Below are positions 1 through 8,358 of a stretch of DNA of 64,000 nt, one piece after another. The DNA comes from JABJOR01 sp965603075. GTDB lineage: Bacteria > Pseudomonadota > Alphaproteobacteria > Rhodospirillales > Casp-alpha2. Every line of letters starts with the position of its first letter. The stretch's first letter is position 1. Below the pieces are notes generated by a model. The model had not been told where the DNA came from. It searched no databases and worked only from the letters and a program-made list of their open reading frames with translations. The stretch covers positions 206,800 through 270,799 of the forward strand of contig CBFDBO010000002.1 in NCBI GenBank assembly GCA_965603075.1, given 5' to 3'. Made by a program: the position numbers and the translations under genes.

Positions 1-957
1 AAAGCCATCGGGGTATTGATGATTGTCATTGATGGTTTGGGACACCAAATCAAGGATGTCGCGACTGATCTGGTTCATGGAGCTAACGTCAGACAACTCA
101 TAACCATCCGGGCCACTGACGGTTAAATTGATGTCTTCATCGCGCACGTGATCGAGTGTAAAATTCTGGTCAATCAAGCGAATAAACGGACCGATAGCGG
201 TTGATGCATTGTTATCTTTTGATTTACCGAGCAACAGCGCACTGCGCCCTTCGAAATCACGCAAGTTGACATCGTTACCCAAAGTGGCCCCGATGATTTC
301 ACCCGTTGAATTAACAATCAGTACAGCTTCTGGTTCTGGATTGTTCCAGCCAGAATTGGGATGCAACCCGATTTCAGCACCTAAACCAACAGATGATAAT
401 ACAGGGGCTTTTGTAAAGACTTCTGCGTCCGGTCCAATGCCAACCTCTAGATACTGTGACCACAGGCCACTTTCGATCAAGATGTCTTTTAGCAATGCCG
501 CTGGTTTGCTGCCCGGAACGACAGAGGCTATATCGCCACCAATGGTATCAAAGATTCTCGTACGTATGTCTTCGGCTTGGCTTGCATCACCACCCGCGCG
601 TTCTTCAATGACTCGTTCCAACATGCTTTTAACAAATGTTACACCACAGGCCTTGATGGCTTGTAAATCGATGGGCGACAAAAATTTAGTATCGTTCCCC
701 GCCATGGTTCCGGCGATGATGGTCTCTGTATCGGCAAGCAGACGGACTTTGCCTTGAGACTTTATGCGATCCACTAAGGTGGGTGTGTTGATAAGTTGGG
801 AGCATGTGGGGGCAATATGGCTTAGATCATAAACCCCATCTGGTGCGACTAGGACAGGGCTGACACCGGGGATTGTCCCCTCAGAATGCCAGAGCCGACC
901 GATCAGAAGCGCGTCGCTGAAATCTTCTGGCAGAATATTATTATGGTGAGAAATCAT
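1..957 (-). CDS. xylX: FAH-family 2-keto-3-deoxy-D-xylonate dehydratase (XylX-like), 3' end missing
   Basis: My own reverse-strand reading is open for 319 codons from ATG at 957 and runs off the window, so the C-terminus is missing. The protein has the fumarylacetoacetate-hydrolase fold signature: metal-ligand pattern NPEPE (about residues 206-210), then GNDVNLRDFEG (227-237) with an Asp, and LLGKSKD. In Caulobacter the FAH-family XylX dehydrates 2-keto-3-deoxy-D-xylonate to alpha-ketoglutarate semialdehyde. It follows xylC by 10 bp with AGGA just before the ATG, so it is the third gene of a xylB-xylC-xylX unit. The function is inferred from family plus neighbours. An L-arabinonate-pathway FAH dehydratase is the alternative. 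Confidence 0.82.
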   Translation of the reverse strand, partial: MISHHNNILPEDFSDALLIGRLWHSEGTIPGVSPVLVAPDGVYDLSHIAPTCSQLINTPTLVDRIKSQGKVRLLADTETIIAGTMAGNDTKFLSPIDLQAIKACGVTFVKSMLERVIEERAGGDASQAEDIRTRIFDTIGGDIASVVPGSKPAALLKDILIESGLWSQYLEVGIGPDAEVFTKAPVLSSVGLGAEIGLHPNSGWNNPEPEAVLIVNSTGEIIGATLGNDVNLRDFEGRSALLLGKSKDNNASTAIGPFIRLIDQNFTLDHVRDEDINLTVSGPDGYELSDVSSMNQISRDILDLVSQTINDNHQYPDGF

Positions 958-967
958 TTCCTACGCC

Positions 968-1888
968 CTAACCCTTATAATCGAAATATTGTGTTTGGGG
1001 ACCAGCGACATCCAGCGATACCGCAAACAATCCACCAGCACTTGGTTGCTTAGAAAGTTCTTCTTCACTCAAACCCGCTTTGGCGGTCGTGATAAATAAA
1101 GTTTTAAAATCATCCCCCCCAAACACACAGCTTGTAACATTTGAGACGGGCATTGCGATCCGACCAATTTCTTGTCCTTGTGGCGAGAACCGGGTCAGTC
1201 GCCATCCACCCCAGTGACAGACCCATAAACAACCATCGTTATCAACGCACATGCCATCGGGGTATCCATCTTCTTTGGGGATGGTAATGAACAATCTCTT
1301 GTTTGATATTTCGCCTGATGCATCCATATCAAAGGCGTAAATTTCGCCGGCGAATGTGTCAGTGTGATAGAGCGTTTTACCATCAAGAGAAAATGTCGGA
1401 CCGTTGGTGACAATATAACCGCTGTCTTTAACGGTGCAGTTCCCTTGCTCAGAAATTCGGTAAAGGCTGCCTGTGGCATTGGTCTCAATATCATCCATTG
1501 ATCCGGTCCAGAACGCGCCATCCGGCCCAATTTTACCATCATTAAAACGGTTGTTCGGATACTTAACTTCTGGGTCTATAATTAATTGTGTTGATGCATT
1601 CTCAGAAGCCTCATCCAATGTAACCAGATGAATACCATTGTCGAATGCGCCAATAAACCCACCCTTTAACACCGGTAATAAAGTGCCTATTTTATTTTTG
1701 GTCTTCCAAGATTTTTTGGCACTTGTGGACCACTGTAATCGATGAATTGCGTTACCTTTAATATTAACCCAGTAGAGTGCGTCTTCACGCTCTATCCATA
1801 CAGGCCCCTCCCCTAGTTCTGCTTGCGCAGGCCATAAAAGTTCGGGCTTTCTTGCTAATAAGGTAAGCGGTGCCATGATTACACCCAC
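968..1888 (-). CDS. xylC: SMP-30/gluconolactonase family sugar lactonase (xylonolactonase)
   Basis: This 306-aa beta-propeller lactonase has ELGEGPVW (24-31, with the Glu metal ligand), RFNDGKIGPDG, the TNGPTFSLDGKTLYHTDT blade and the YPDG metal-binding stretch. It resembles Caulobacter XylC (GSLYR, WGG..RFSPQG, FFTTA-type C-terminus). It would open D-xylono-lactone, the product of XylB, to D-xylonate. The annotated ATG overlaps the end of xylB by 10 bp. A second in-frame ATG four codons on is also possible, giving a protein that starts MAPLTL. The overlap implies translational coupling with xylB. Confidence 0.88.
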   Translation of the reverse strand: MGVIMAPLTLLARKPELLWPAQAELGEGPVWIEREDALYWVNIKGNAIHRLQWSTSAKKSWKTKNKIGTLLPVLKGGFIGAFDNGIHLVTLDEASENASTQLIIDPEVKYPNNRFNDGKIGPDGAFWTGSMDDIETNATGSLYRISEQGNCTVKDSGYIVTNGPTFSLDGKTLYHTDTFAGEIYAFDMDASGEISNKRLFITIPKEDGYPDGMCVDNDGCLWVCHWGGWRLTRFSPQGQEIGRIAMPVSNVTSCVFGGDDFKTLFITTAKAGLSEEELSKQPSAGGLFAVSLDVAGPQTQYFDYKG

Positions 1889-2661
1889 CCACCATCAGCA
1901 ATGTAATTCTGATTGGTGCAAATGCCGCTGTCATCGGCTGAGAAAAATAAAACCATTTTGGCTATTTCGTCCGGGTGCAAACGACGTTTCAGACATTGAT
2001 TATTCATCAATTCGACTTCTCTTTCCGGCGTTAGCCATTTTTCAATTTGACGTTCGGTTAAAATCCATCCAGGCAGAATAGAATTCACGCGAATATTTTT
2101 ATCGCCCAAATCACGCGCCAAAGAACGTGTTAGTCCCATGATGGCGGATTTGGCAGCAGAATAAATCGGCATACCGCCCTGACCAACCATCCAAGTGACC
2201 GATCCCATATTAATAATCGTGCCACCACCCGCTTCGGCCATGGCGGGGACAACGCCTTGAACAGCAAACATATGGTGGCGCAAATTCACCGCGATCATTT
2301 CATCAAAGAAATCTGGGGTGACGTCTGCGATAGAATGACGGTCATCGCGTGCGGCATTATTGATCAACGTCAGAATAGGGCCGTCCCTTTCAATAACGCT
2401 GTCGATCGTTGATTGCAGGGCATCAATATCGCGCAAATCACAACGGATATATCGCGGTGTATTGTTGGTGGCGGCCGAAGTTGTCTCGACAAGTTTTTGA
2501 CTTGCCGCATCATCAACATCAACAAAAGTCACTTTGGAACCTTGTTGACAAAAGTGTTCAACAATTGAAGCTCCGATACCCGACCCCCCCCCTGAGATAA
2601 AGACCACACGGTCTTTAAGGCTGGGGTAGATTGCGCCGATATTTGCATTTTGACCGCTCAT
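1879..2661 (-). CDS. xylB: SDR-family D-xylose 1-dehydrogenase, Caulobacter XylB type
   Basis: This 260-aa short-chain dehydrogenase has the NAD-binding GGGSGIG (24-30), NNA (101-103), and catalytic Ser154, Tyr167 and Lys171 (YSAAK). Beyond the generic SDR motifs it shares signature stretches with Caulobacter xylose dehydrogenase: IYPSLK at the N-terminus, DDRH..ADVT, VNLRH, RQ.EKW.TPE and QCLK.R. It would oxidise D-xylose to D-xylonolactone with NAD+, the first step of the Weimberg pathway. xylC follows with an overlapping start. A 117-bp gap separates it from the upstream Gfo/Idh gene. Confidence 0.9.
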   Translation of the reverse strand: MSGQNANIGAIYPSLKDRVVFISGGGSGIGASIVEHFCQQGSKVTFVDVDDAASQKLVETTSAATNNTPRYIRCDLRDIDALQSTIDSVIERDGPILTLINNAARDDRHSIADVTPDFFDEMIAVNLRHHMFAVQGVVPAMAEAGGGTIINMGSVTWMVGQGGMPIYSAAKSAIMGLTRSLARDLGDKNIRVNSILPGWILTERQIEKWLTPEREVELMNNQCLKRRLHPDEIAKMVLFFSADDSGICTNQNYIADGGWV

Positions 2662-2778
2662 AGTAACTTCCTCTTTATTGTCAGAGATATCTGCTTTTTG
2701 GCAAATGGCTCCTGTTCACCAAAAGGATATTTCCTTCGGTTCATATTTATTTACGCCGATTTCTAAGGGCGAAGTATT

Positions 2779-3921
2779 TTAAAAATTAATCCAAGTGCCG
2801 CCTTTATTATTTGATTCAACAGCGCGTGTAATAAACCGCACACCATCAACGCCATCTTCAACACTGGGTACCAGTGTCGGGCTTGACGTGCCTTGTATAT
2901 GATTGTGAATTTGATCTGCAGCATCATTATAGATTTGCGCAAAACATTCCAAATACCCTTCTGGATGGCCGGGCGGTACGCGGGATGCGGACGCCGCCGC
3001 ATCATTTGCGCCATGGCCACTGCGGGTGATTGTTTTTACTGTTTCGCCGTACGGGCTGTGGGTTAAATAGTTCGGATCTTCTTGCGCCCATTCCAAGCCA
3101 CCGTTTTCGCCATAAACACGAATGCGTAATCCGTTTTCGTTACCGGGGGCGACTTGTGAGGACCACAGCATGCCTTTAGCACCGCCATCAAATCGCAACA
3201 TCATATGGGCATTGTCATCAAGCAACCGCCCGTCGACAAAGGTATGCAAATCAGCCGCAATTTCTTTAAGCGATAAATTAGTCATAAAGCGGAGCAAATT
3301 ATAGGCGTGGGTACCGATGTCACCGACACAACCAGCAGGACCAGATTGTTTTGGATCGGTCCGCCAATTGGCTTGTTTATGATCGGCGCCTTCTTCTTTG
3401 CGCGATAACCAATCTTGTGGATATTCTACCTGAACAACGCGAATTTTTCCAATGGTGCCATTTTGTATCATCTCACGGGCCTGTCGTACCATGGGATAAC
3501 CCGTATAGTTATGGGTCAGAGCAAAATACAATCCAGTTTTTTCAACCAAATCCGCAAGATCTTGGGCGTCCTCCAATGACGTTGTCATGGGTTTGTCGCA
3601 GATCACATGGATACCAGCGTCAAGGAATGCCTTAGCCGCATCAAAGTGCACATGATTCGGGGTGACGATAGAAACAACATCGATACCGTCTTTACGGGCG
3701 CTCTCCGCTGTTGCCATTTCAGTAAAGCTGCCATAGGCACGATCGGGGGCGATATGCAGTTCTTCGGCGGATGCTTTTGCACGGGCGGCGTCAGAGGATA
3801 AAGCCCCTGCCACTAATTCATAGCGATCATCAATACGCGCGGCGATACGGTGCACGGCGCCAATAAAAGCCCCCTGCCCGCCGCCGACCATTCCTAATCT
3901 TAATCTTCTGGGTGTGCTCAT
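2779..3921 (-). CDS. Gfo/Idh/MocA family NAD(P)-dependent oxidoreductase
   Basis: This 380-aa two-domain dehydrogenase has an N-terminal Rossmann motif GMVGGGQGAFIG (10-21) and the family's central Lys in CDKPMTTS (K110). The C-terminal substrate domain carries GDIGTHAYNL. Members oxidise or epimerise sugars, inositols and amino-sugar derivatives; the substrate cannot be read from sequence. It starts 12 bp after the stop of the TIM-barrel isomerase gene. Such dehydrogenase/isomerase pairs often process one cyclitol or 3-keto-sugar, so this pair may feed a second substrate into the locus. Confidence 0.85.
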   Translation of the reverse strand: MSTPRRLRLGMVGGGQGAFIGAVHRIAARIDDRYELVAGALSSDAARAKASAEELHIAPDRAYGSFTEMATAESARKDGIDVVSIVTPNHVHFDAAKAFLDAGIHVICDKPMTTSLEDAQDLADLVEKTGLYFALTHNYTGYPMVRQAREMIQNGTIGKIRVVQVEYPQDWLSRKEEGADHKQANWRTDPKQSGPAGCVGDIGTHAYNLLRFMTNLSLKEIAADLHTFVDGRLLDDNAHMMLRFDGGAKGMLWSSQVAPGNENGLRIRVYGENGGLEWAQEDPNYLTHSPYGETVKTITRSGHGANDAAASASRVPPGHPEGYLECFAQIYNDAADQIHNHIQGTSSPTLVPSVEDGVDGVRFITRAVESNNKGGTWINF

Positions 3922-3933
3922 GACTTCAGTTCC

Positions 3934-4989
3934 TTATTCAATGCCAAGCATGCGACGATTAGCGGCTTCGTCTGTTCCGCCATCGGCGAAATCATCAAAG
4001 GCGCGTTCGGTTACACGAATGATATGATCTTTGATAAACTGTGCGCCTTCACGGGCACCGTCTTCTGGGTGTTTCAAACAACATTCCCATTCCAAAACGG
4101 CCCAGCCCTCAAAATCGTTAGCAGCCATTTTTGAGAAGATGGCTGAGAAGTCGACCTGTCCATCGCCAAGAGATCTGAAACGTGCAGCGCGATCGACCCA
4201 AGGCTGATAACCGGAATAAACGCCTTGGCGCCCGGTGGGGTTAAATTCAGCATCCTTAACGTGATACATTTTGATACGATCTTTATAGATATCAATGAAG
4301 TCTAGATAATCTAATTGTTGAAGAAGAAAGTGCGAGGGATCATAAAGAATATTGCAGCGGGGATGATTGTTGACCTGCTCAAGGAACATCTCGAACGTTA
4401 CACCATCATGCAGATCTTCACCGGGGTGAATTTCGTAACAAACGTTCACACCTGCTTCATCAAAAGCGTTCAAGAGTGGGGTCCAACGTTTAGCAAGTTC
4501 GGCAAAGGCCGTTTCAACCAAACCCGCGGGCCGTTGTGGCCATGGATAAATATAAGGCCATGCCAGTGCACCGGAGAACGTGGCGTGATCGGTAAGACCT
4601 AAATTGGCGGACGCTTTTGCGGCTTTCATCATTTGATCAACGGCCCATTCTTGACGGGCGGCGGGATTACCGCGAACTTCTGGTGCCGCGAAGCCATCAA
4701 AGGCTTCGTCATAGGCGGGATGAACCGCGACCAGTTGGCCTTGTAAGTGGGTTGATAATTCGGTGATCTCGATACCGTGGTTGCCAAGGGTGCCTTTGAC
4801 CTCATCGCAGTAATCTTTGCTTTCAGCGGCTTTAGCAAGATCAAAAATACGACCGTCCCATGAGGGCATTTGAACGCCTTTGAAGCCACAATCGGCCGCC
4901 CATGCGGCAATAGAATCAAGGCTGTTAAACGGGGCCTCATCGCCAGCGAATTGTGCTAGAAAAATTGCGGGGCCTTTAATCGTTTTCAT
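3934..4989 (-). CDS. Sugar phosphate isomerase/epimerase family TIM-barrel protein
   Basis: This 351-aa protein belongs to the xylose-isomerase-like/AP-endonuclease-2 TIM-barrel fold. Metal-ligand stretches are visible: CYEIHPGEDLHD (Glu, His), ILYDPSHF (Asp, His), MYHVKDAEF (His, Asp) and VLEWE near the C-terminus (Glu). It lies directly upstream of the Gfo/Idh gene and downstream of the ABC importer genes on the same strand. Fold and metal site are clear; the substrate (a ketose, inosose or 3-keto-sugar) is not. Confidence 0.82.
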   Translation of the reverse strand: MKTIKGPAIFLAQFAGDEAPFNSLDSIAAWAADCGFKGVQMPSWDGRIFDLAKAAESKDYCDEVKGTLGNHGIEITELSTHLQGQLVAVHPAYDEAFDGFAAPEVRGNPAARQEWAVDQMMKAAKASANLGLTDHATFSGALAWPYIYPWPQRPAGLVETAFAELAKRWTPLLNAFDEAGVNVCYEIHPGEDLHDGVTFEMFLEQVNNHPRCNILYDPSHFLLQQLDYLDFIDIYKDRIKMYHVKDAEFNPTGRQGVYSGYQPWVDRAARFRSLGDGQVDFSAIFSKMAANDFEGWAVLEWECCLKHPEDGAREGAQFIKDHIIRVTERAFDDFADGGTDEAANRRMLGIE

Positions 4990-5031
4990 GCTTTTTCTCC
5001 AATTTAAATTGAACCAATAATTACTTCATGT

Positions 5032-5337
5032 TTACCAAGTCAGATAAACGCCATAGAGCCATGCCGACGTTAGCGCGAGTATCACGACGATGACAAAAAT
5101 AATGATAACCGTCATCGCAACGCTACGGATTTTTTTATAGCTTGTTCCTTTGACACAGAACGGTACCAGATTGAAAGCTAAACCACCGACCACAACACCG
5201 ATGCAACCAATGCTGAAAAGAAGCATGCTGAACGGTTGAAAAATACACGCCATGGCGAGAATCGATCCGCCAATGATTGAATATTCCAATCGTTTTGCCT
5301 GGGCCGATGTCATGCCCTCTTGTTTTGTATCACTCAT
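5032..5337 (-). CDS. Small integral membrane protein linked to the ABC importer
   Basis: This 101-aa protein is not recognised as a named family. It has a charged N-terminus (MSDTKQEG) and about three hydrophobic segments: roughly residues 21-40, 41-60 and 72-96, the last rich in Ile and Val. Its start overlaps the stop of the preceding ABC ATPase by 4 bp, so it is translationally coupled to the importer. Small membrane proteins also occur in other two-ATPase importers, for example GlpU in rhizobial glycerol transport loci. Homology to GlpU is not visible here. A role as a transporter accessory subunit is inference. Confidence 0.65.
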   Translation of the reverse strand: MSDTKQEGMTSAQAKRLEYSIIGGSILAMACIFQPFSMLLFSIGCIGVVVGGLAFNLVPFCVKGTSYKKIRSVAMTVIIIFVIVVILALTSAWLYGVYLTW

Positions 5338-6422
5338 GATGTAACCAACCTTCCTTTTTTATCAAACACCAAAGCTTGATCAGGTTTGCTGATGATGTGC
5401 AGGTTTTCACCTATTGTCATTCTTTTCGTGCGGTCGACAACCACGCGAACGTCGGTGTCACCCGCCATGGCATGGATAAGCGTTTCAGCCCCCATGGGTT
5501 CGATCAAATCAACACGAACCGATAATCCTTGATCGCTTGATGCGCTTTGAAGTTCAAATGCACGCGGGCGGATCCCAATGGTAACCTCAGAGCCGGGAGA
5601 TAACTCAGCTACCTTGGGATCCACCTTAAATGCAGCGCGTTGGCCACAAAGCTCGAAGGTGGTAATGCCACCTTCTGTAGAAATTAGTTTAGCGGAAATC
5701 AAGTTCATGGCGGGGGTGCCAATAAATCCTGCAACAAACAAATTTACCGGTTTGGTAAAAATTTCATGGGGGGTCGCAATTTGTTCGATCATGCCGGAAC
5801 GCATCACCGCAATGCGGTCGGCCATGGTTAAGGCTTCTAGCTGATCGTGGGTAACAATAACCGTCGCCTTTGAAAGCCCGCTAAGAATTTCTTTAATCTC
5901 GCCCCGCATGGATTGACGTAACGTAACATCCAATCGACTGAGAGGTTCATCGAACAAGAAACAGTTAGGATCACGAACGATGGCACGGGCAACGGCAACA
6001 CGTTGTTTTTCGCCTTCACCCAATTGTCCAGGGGTGCGGTTTAGAACGTCCTCTAATTGTAAGGCGCGTGCAACTTCATCAACCCGCTTGATTTTTTCAG
6101 CGGGACTGACCCCTTCAGAACGTAGGGGGAAACCGATGTTCTCCCCTACCGTTAATGTCGGGTAAAGAGCGTAGAACTGAAACACCATAGCGATGTCACG
6201 TTCGGATGGTAATTGCGCATTTACCCGGTTTCCACCGATATAAATGTCACCGTCCGATTCTTGCTCTAGCCCGGCAATCATGCGTAGGGTGGTTGTTTTT
6301 CCACACCCGGATGGTCCGAGAAGACAGAGAACTTCACCTTCGTCTATGGACATATCAACCGCGTTTACCGCTGTTAATTCGCCAAAGCGTTTTGTCAGGT
6401 TTTCGACTTTTATATTGCTCAT
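5334..6422 (-). CDS. CUT1-type sugar ABC importer, ATPase subunit with atypical signature motif
   Basis: Translation most likely starts at the ATG at 6422 (protein MSNIKVENLTKRF, 362 aa), not at the upstream in-frame start at 6473. The ABC domain has Walker A GPSGCGKT (36-43), Q-loop Gln82, Walker B FLFDE (155-159) and H-loop His192 (VTHDQ), then a MalK-like regulatory C-terminal domain. The signature loop reads LGEGEKQ (134-140) where LSGGQ is usual, and the D-loop is SRLD. It probably pairs with the ATPase at 9843-10946 as a heterodimer, since both sit in the same gene cluster with one pair of permeases. Confidence 0.88.
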   Translation of the reverse strand: MSNIKVENLTKRFGELTAVNAVDMSIDEGEVLCLLGPSGCGKTTTLRMIAGLEQESDGDIYIGGNRVNAQLPSERDIAMVFQFYALYPTLTVGENIGFPLRSEGVSPAEKIKRVDEVARALQLEDVLNRTPGQLGEGEKQRVAVARAIVRDPNCFLFDEPLSRLDVTLRQSMRGEIKEILSGLSKATVIVTHDQLEALTMADRIAVMRSGMIEQIATPHEIFTKPVNLFVAGFIGTPAMNLISAKLISTEGGITTFELCGQRAAFKVDPKVAELSPGSEVTIGIRPRAFELQSASSDQGLSVRVDLIEPMGAETLIHAMAGDTDVRVVVDRTKRMTIGENLHIISKPDQALVFDKKGRLVTS

Positions 6423-6441
6423 CTTCTGTCGTCCTAAATAA

Positions 6442-7317
6442 TCAGTTCTTAACAGTACCAAAAGTGACACCACGCAGCAGATGATTTTGCAGCATATAAG
6501 TCACCACGAAAACGGGGATTAAGAATAAGGTAATGATGGCAGCAAGCAGCCCCCAATCAACACCCAGTTGTCCCCCCATAGCACGCGCCATGGCAACAGG
6601 AACCGTTCGTGTGTCATTCCCCGTCAGTAACAAGGCAAACAAGAATTCGTTCCACGTTAGGATCAACGCGAACACGGATGTTGCGGCGAGCCCGGCTTTT
6701 AATTGTGGTAGGCAAATTTTGAAAAATACTTTCCATTCACTGGCACCTTCTAGACGTGCCGCGTCTTCCACATCGGGGGATAATTCATCAAAGAAGCTTT
6801 TCATCATCCAAACCGAGAACGCCAAATTAAACATGGCGTAGAGCAGAATTATACCGATATAGCTGCCACTTAACCCGGTCACACGGAACATTAAAAAGAT
6901 GGGCACGATCACAACAATTGGCGGTAACATTCTGGTGGTCAGAATAATAAACAAATATGTGTCGTTGCCTTTAAGCGGGTAACGCGAAAATCCATAAGAC
7001 GCCAAGGTTCCGATAACGGTCGCGAGCAACACACCAGCACCGGCAATGAAAATTGAGTTAAAGAAAAACATTCCCATACCCGTGGACATCAAATCACCAT
7101 CGGAAGTGAGACGAAAGAAAACCCGAGAAAAATTTTCAAAGGTCGGCGTGAAGAATAATGCAGGCGGTGTTGCGAGCGCATCTTGACGGGTTTTAAATGC
7201 CGTTAAGATAATCCAGAAAACGGGTGAGAAGTAGATGAACCCGATGATGGTACATAATAATGTGTACCCCCATCCCGCTTCTCTGAGCGCGCGTTTTTTC
7301 TTACCAAATCCAAACAT
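6442..7317 (-). CDS. Sugar ABC transporter permease, MalG/UgpE type
   Basis: This 291-aa inner-membrane protein has about six hydrophobic helices and the ATPase-coupling EAA loop EGASEWKVFFKICLPQLK (Glu-Gly-Ala-Ser, conserved Pro) before the last helices. It ends in a short basic cytoplasmic tail. The gene starts 2 bp after the other permease stops. The likely ATPase partner is immediately downstream, in the usual CUT1 arrangement. Confidence 0.88.
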   Translation of the reverse strand: MFGFGKKKRALREAGWGYTLLCTIIGFIYFSPVFWIILTAFKTRQDALATPPALFFTPTFENFSRVFFRLTSDGDLMSTGMGMFFFNSIFIAGAGVLLATVIGTLASYGFSRYPLKGNDTYLFIILTTRMLPPIVVIVPIFLMFRVTGLSGSYIGIILLYAMFNLAFSVWMMKSFFDELSPDVEDAARLEGASEWKVFFKICLPQLKAGLAATSVFALILTWNEFLFALLLTGNDTRTVPVAMARAMGGQLGVDWGLLAAIITLFLIPVFVVTYMLQNHLLRGVTFGTVKN

Positions 7318-7319
7318 GA

Positions 7320-8213
7320 TTAGACCTCCTGCTCGCGTTTGTTAACAAAATAAAGGTAGAGATTGGTCAATACGATCACCACAAACAATAGAATGTAAGA
7401 CAGGGCAGATGACTGACTGGTCTTAAAGAACTGGAATGCCATGCGGTAAACATAAACCGCGATGGTTTCCGTTGATGTGCCTGGACCACCGGCGGTAATA
7501 ATATAAACCACGTCAAATAACTTAAACGTTTCGATGGTACGAAATAGCAAGGCCAGCAATAACAAACCTTTGATATAAGGGAACGTAACGGTTTTAAATC
7601 TTTCCCATGGGGTTGCCCTATCGATTTCCGCGGCTTCATAAAGATGGTCAGGGACACTGACCAGCCCGGCGAGAACCAACAACATGACAAACGGTGACCA
7701 CATCCAGGCGTCGGCTATGACGATCCCGGTGATGGCTCCCCATTTTGTAGCGAGCAGGGTTAATGTCTCACCTGTGAAGAACATATAACCTTGACTAACC
7801 AAGCCCAGGGTCGGTTCATAAAACAATTTGAAGAACACACCAACGGCCACAAATGACAACATCATAGGGGTCAGGATCAACATTAATATTTCGCGACGAA
7901 GGGGGAATTTTTTGGCAAACAAAAGGGCCAATGAAAACCCTATGATCATTTGTACAAGCACACTCAATGAAACAATAGTTGCCGTGGTTTGAAAGCGTTC
8001 CCATACCACAGGATCATTTAAAACTTTTTCGTAATAATATAATCCAGCAAATGTGGGGGCTTTCATGCTTGATGCTTTATAGTGGAAAAAGCTTAAACCA
8101 AAAGACCACATCAGCGGAAAAATATTCATGACAAACAACAAGATAATGGCGGGGGTGACAAGTAAGGCGCCGCGTCGTTGTGGGTCCATCAACCAACTAT
8201 AAAATCCTCGCAT
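7320..8213 (-). CDS. Sugar ABC transporter permease, MalF/UgpA type
   Basis: This 297-aa membrane protein has six predicted helices and the coupling loop YEAAEIDRATPWERFKTVTFP (EAA motif). The GGPGTSTETIAVYVYR stretch that follows is typical of UgpA/MalF-class permeases. It heads the permease-permease-ATPase part of the importer. It is separated from the upstream binding-protein gene by 145 bp carrying a strong hairpin. Confidence 0.88.
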   Translation of the reverse strand: MRGFYSWLMDPQRRGALLVTPAIILLFVMNIFPLMWSFGLSFFHYKASSMKAPTFAGLYYYEKVLNDPVVWERFQTTATIVSLSVLVQMIIGFSLALLFAKKFPLRREILMLILTPMMLSFVAVGVFFKLFYEPTLGLVSQGYMFFTGETLTLLATKWGAITGIVIADAWMWSPFVMLLVLAGLVSVPDHLYEAAEIDRATPWERFKTVTFPYIKGLLLLALLFRTIETFKLFDVVYIITAGGPGTSTETIAVYVYRMAFQFFKTSQSSALSYILLFVVIVLTNLYLYFVNKREQEV

Positions 8214-8304
8214 TGGACAATTCCGCTTCCTAGGTTGTGATCGTTATTCGATCGTTCAAATTTTGTAAAAATTATAAAAAATTATATAAAAAAGTGATTG
8301 GATC

Positions 8305-8332
8305 GGGGATGGTGTTTGGAGGCACCATCCCC
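8305..8332 (-). terminator. Hairpin between binding-protein and permease genes
   Basis: A perfect 10-bp inverted repeat (GGGGATGGTG / CACCATCCCC) with an 8-nt loop lies 27 bp past the binding-protein stop. On the minus strand a T-rich run follows within about 12 nt. It looks like a partial terminator or an mRNA-protecting stem-loop. Either would let the binding protein be made in excess over the membrane subunits, as in many maltose-type operons. Confidence 0.6.
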
Positions 8333-8358
8333 TCCCCGATTAATCGTGTCGTAATTAA

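Noticed and set aside
209..757. Plus-strand open frame of 182 codons
   Set aside because: It lies antisense to the FAH-family gene, which has clear motifs on the minus strand; the plus frame has no family features.
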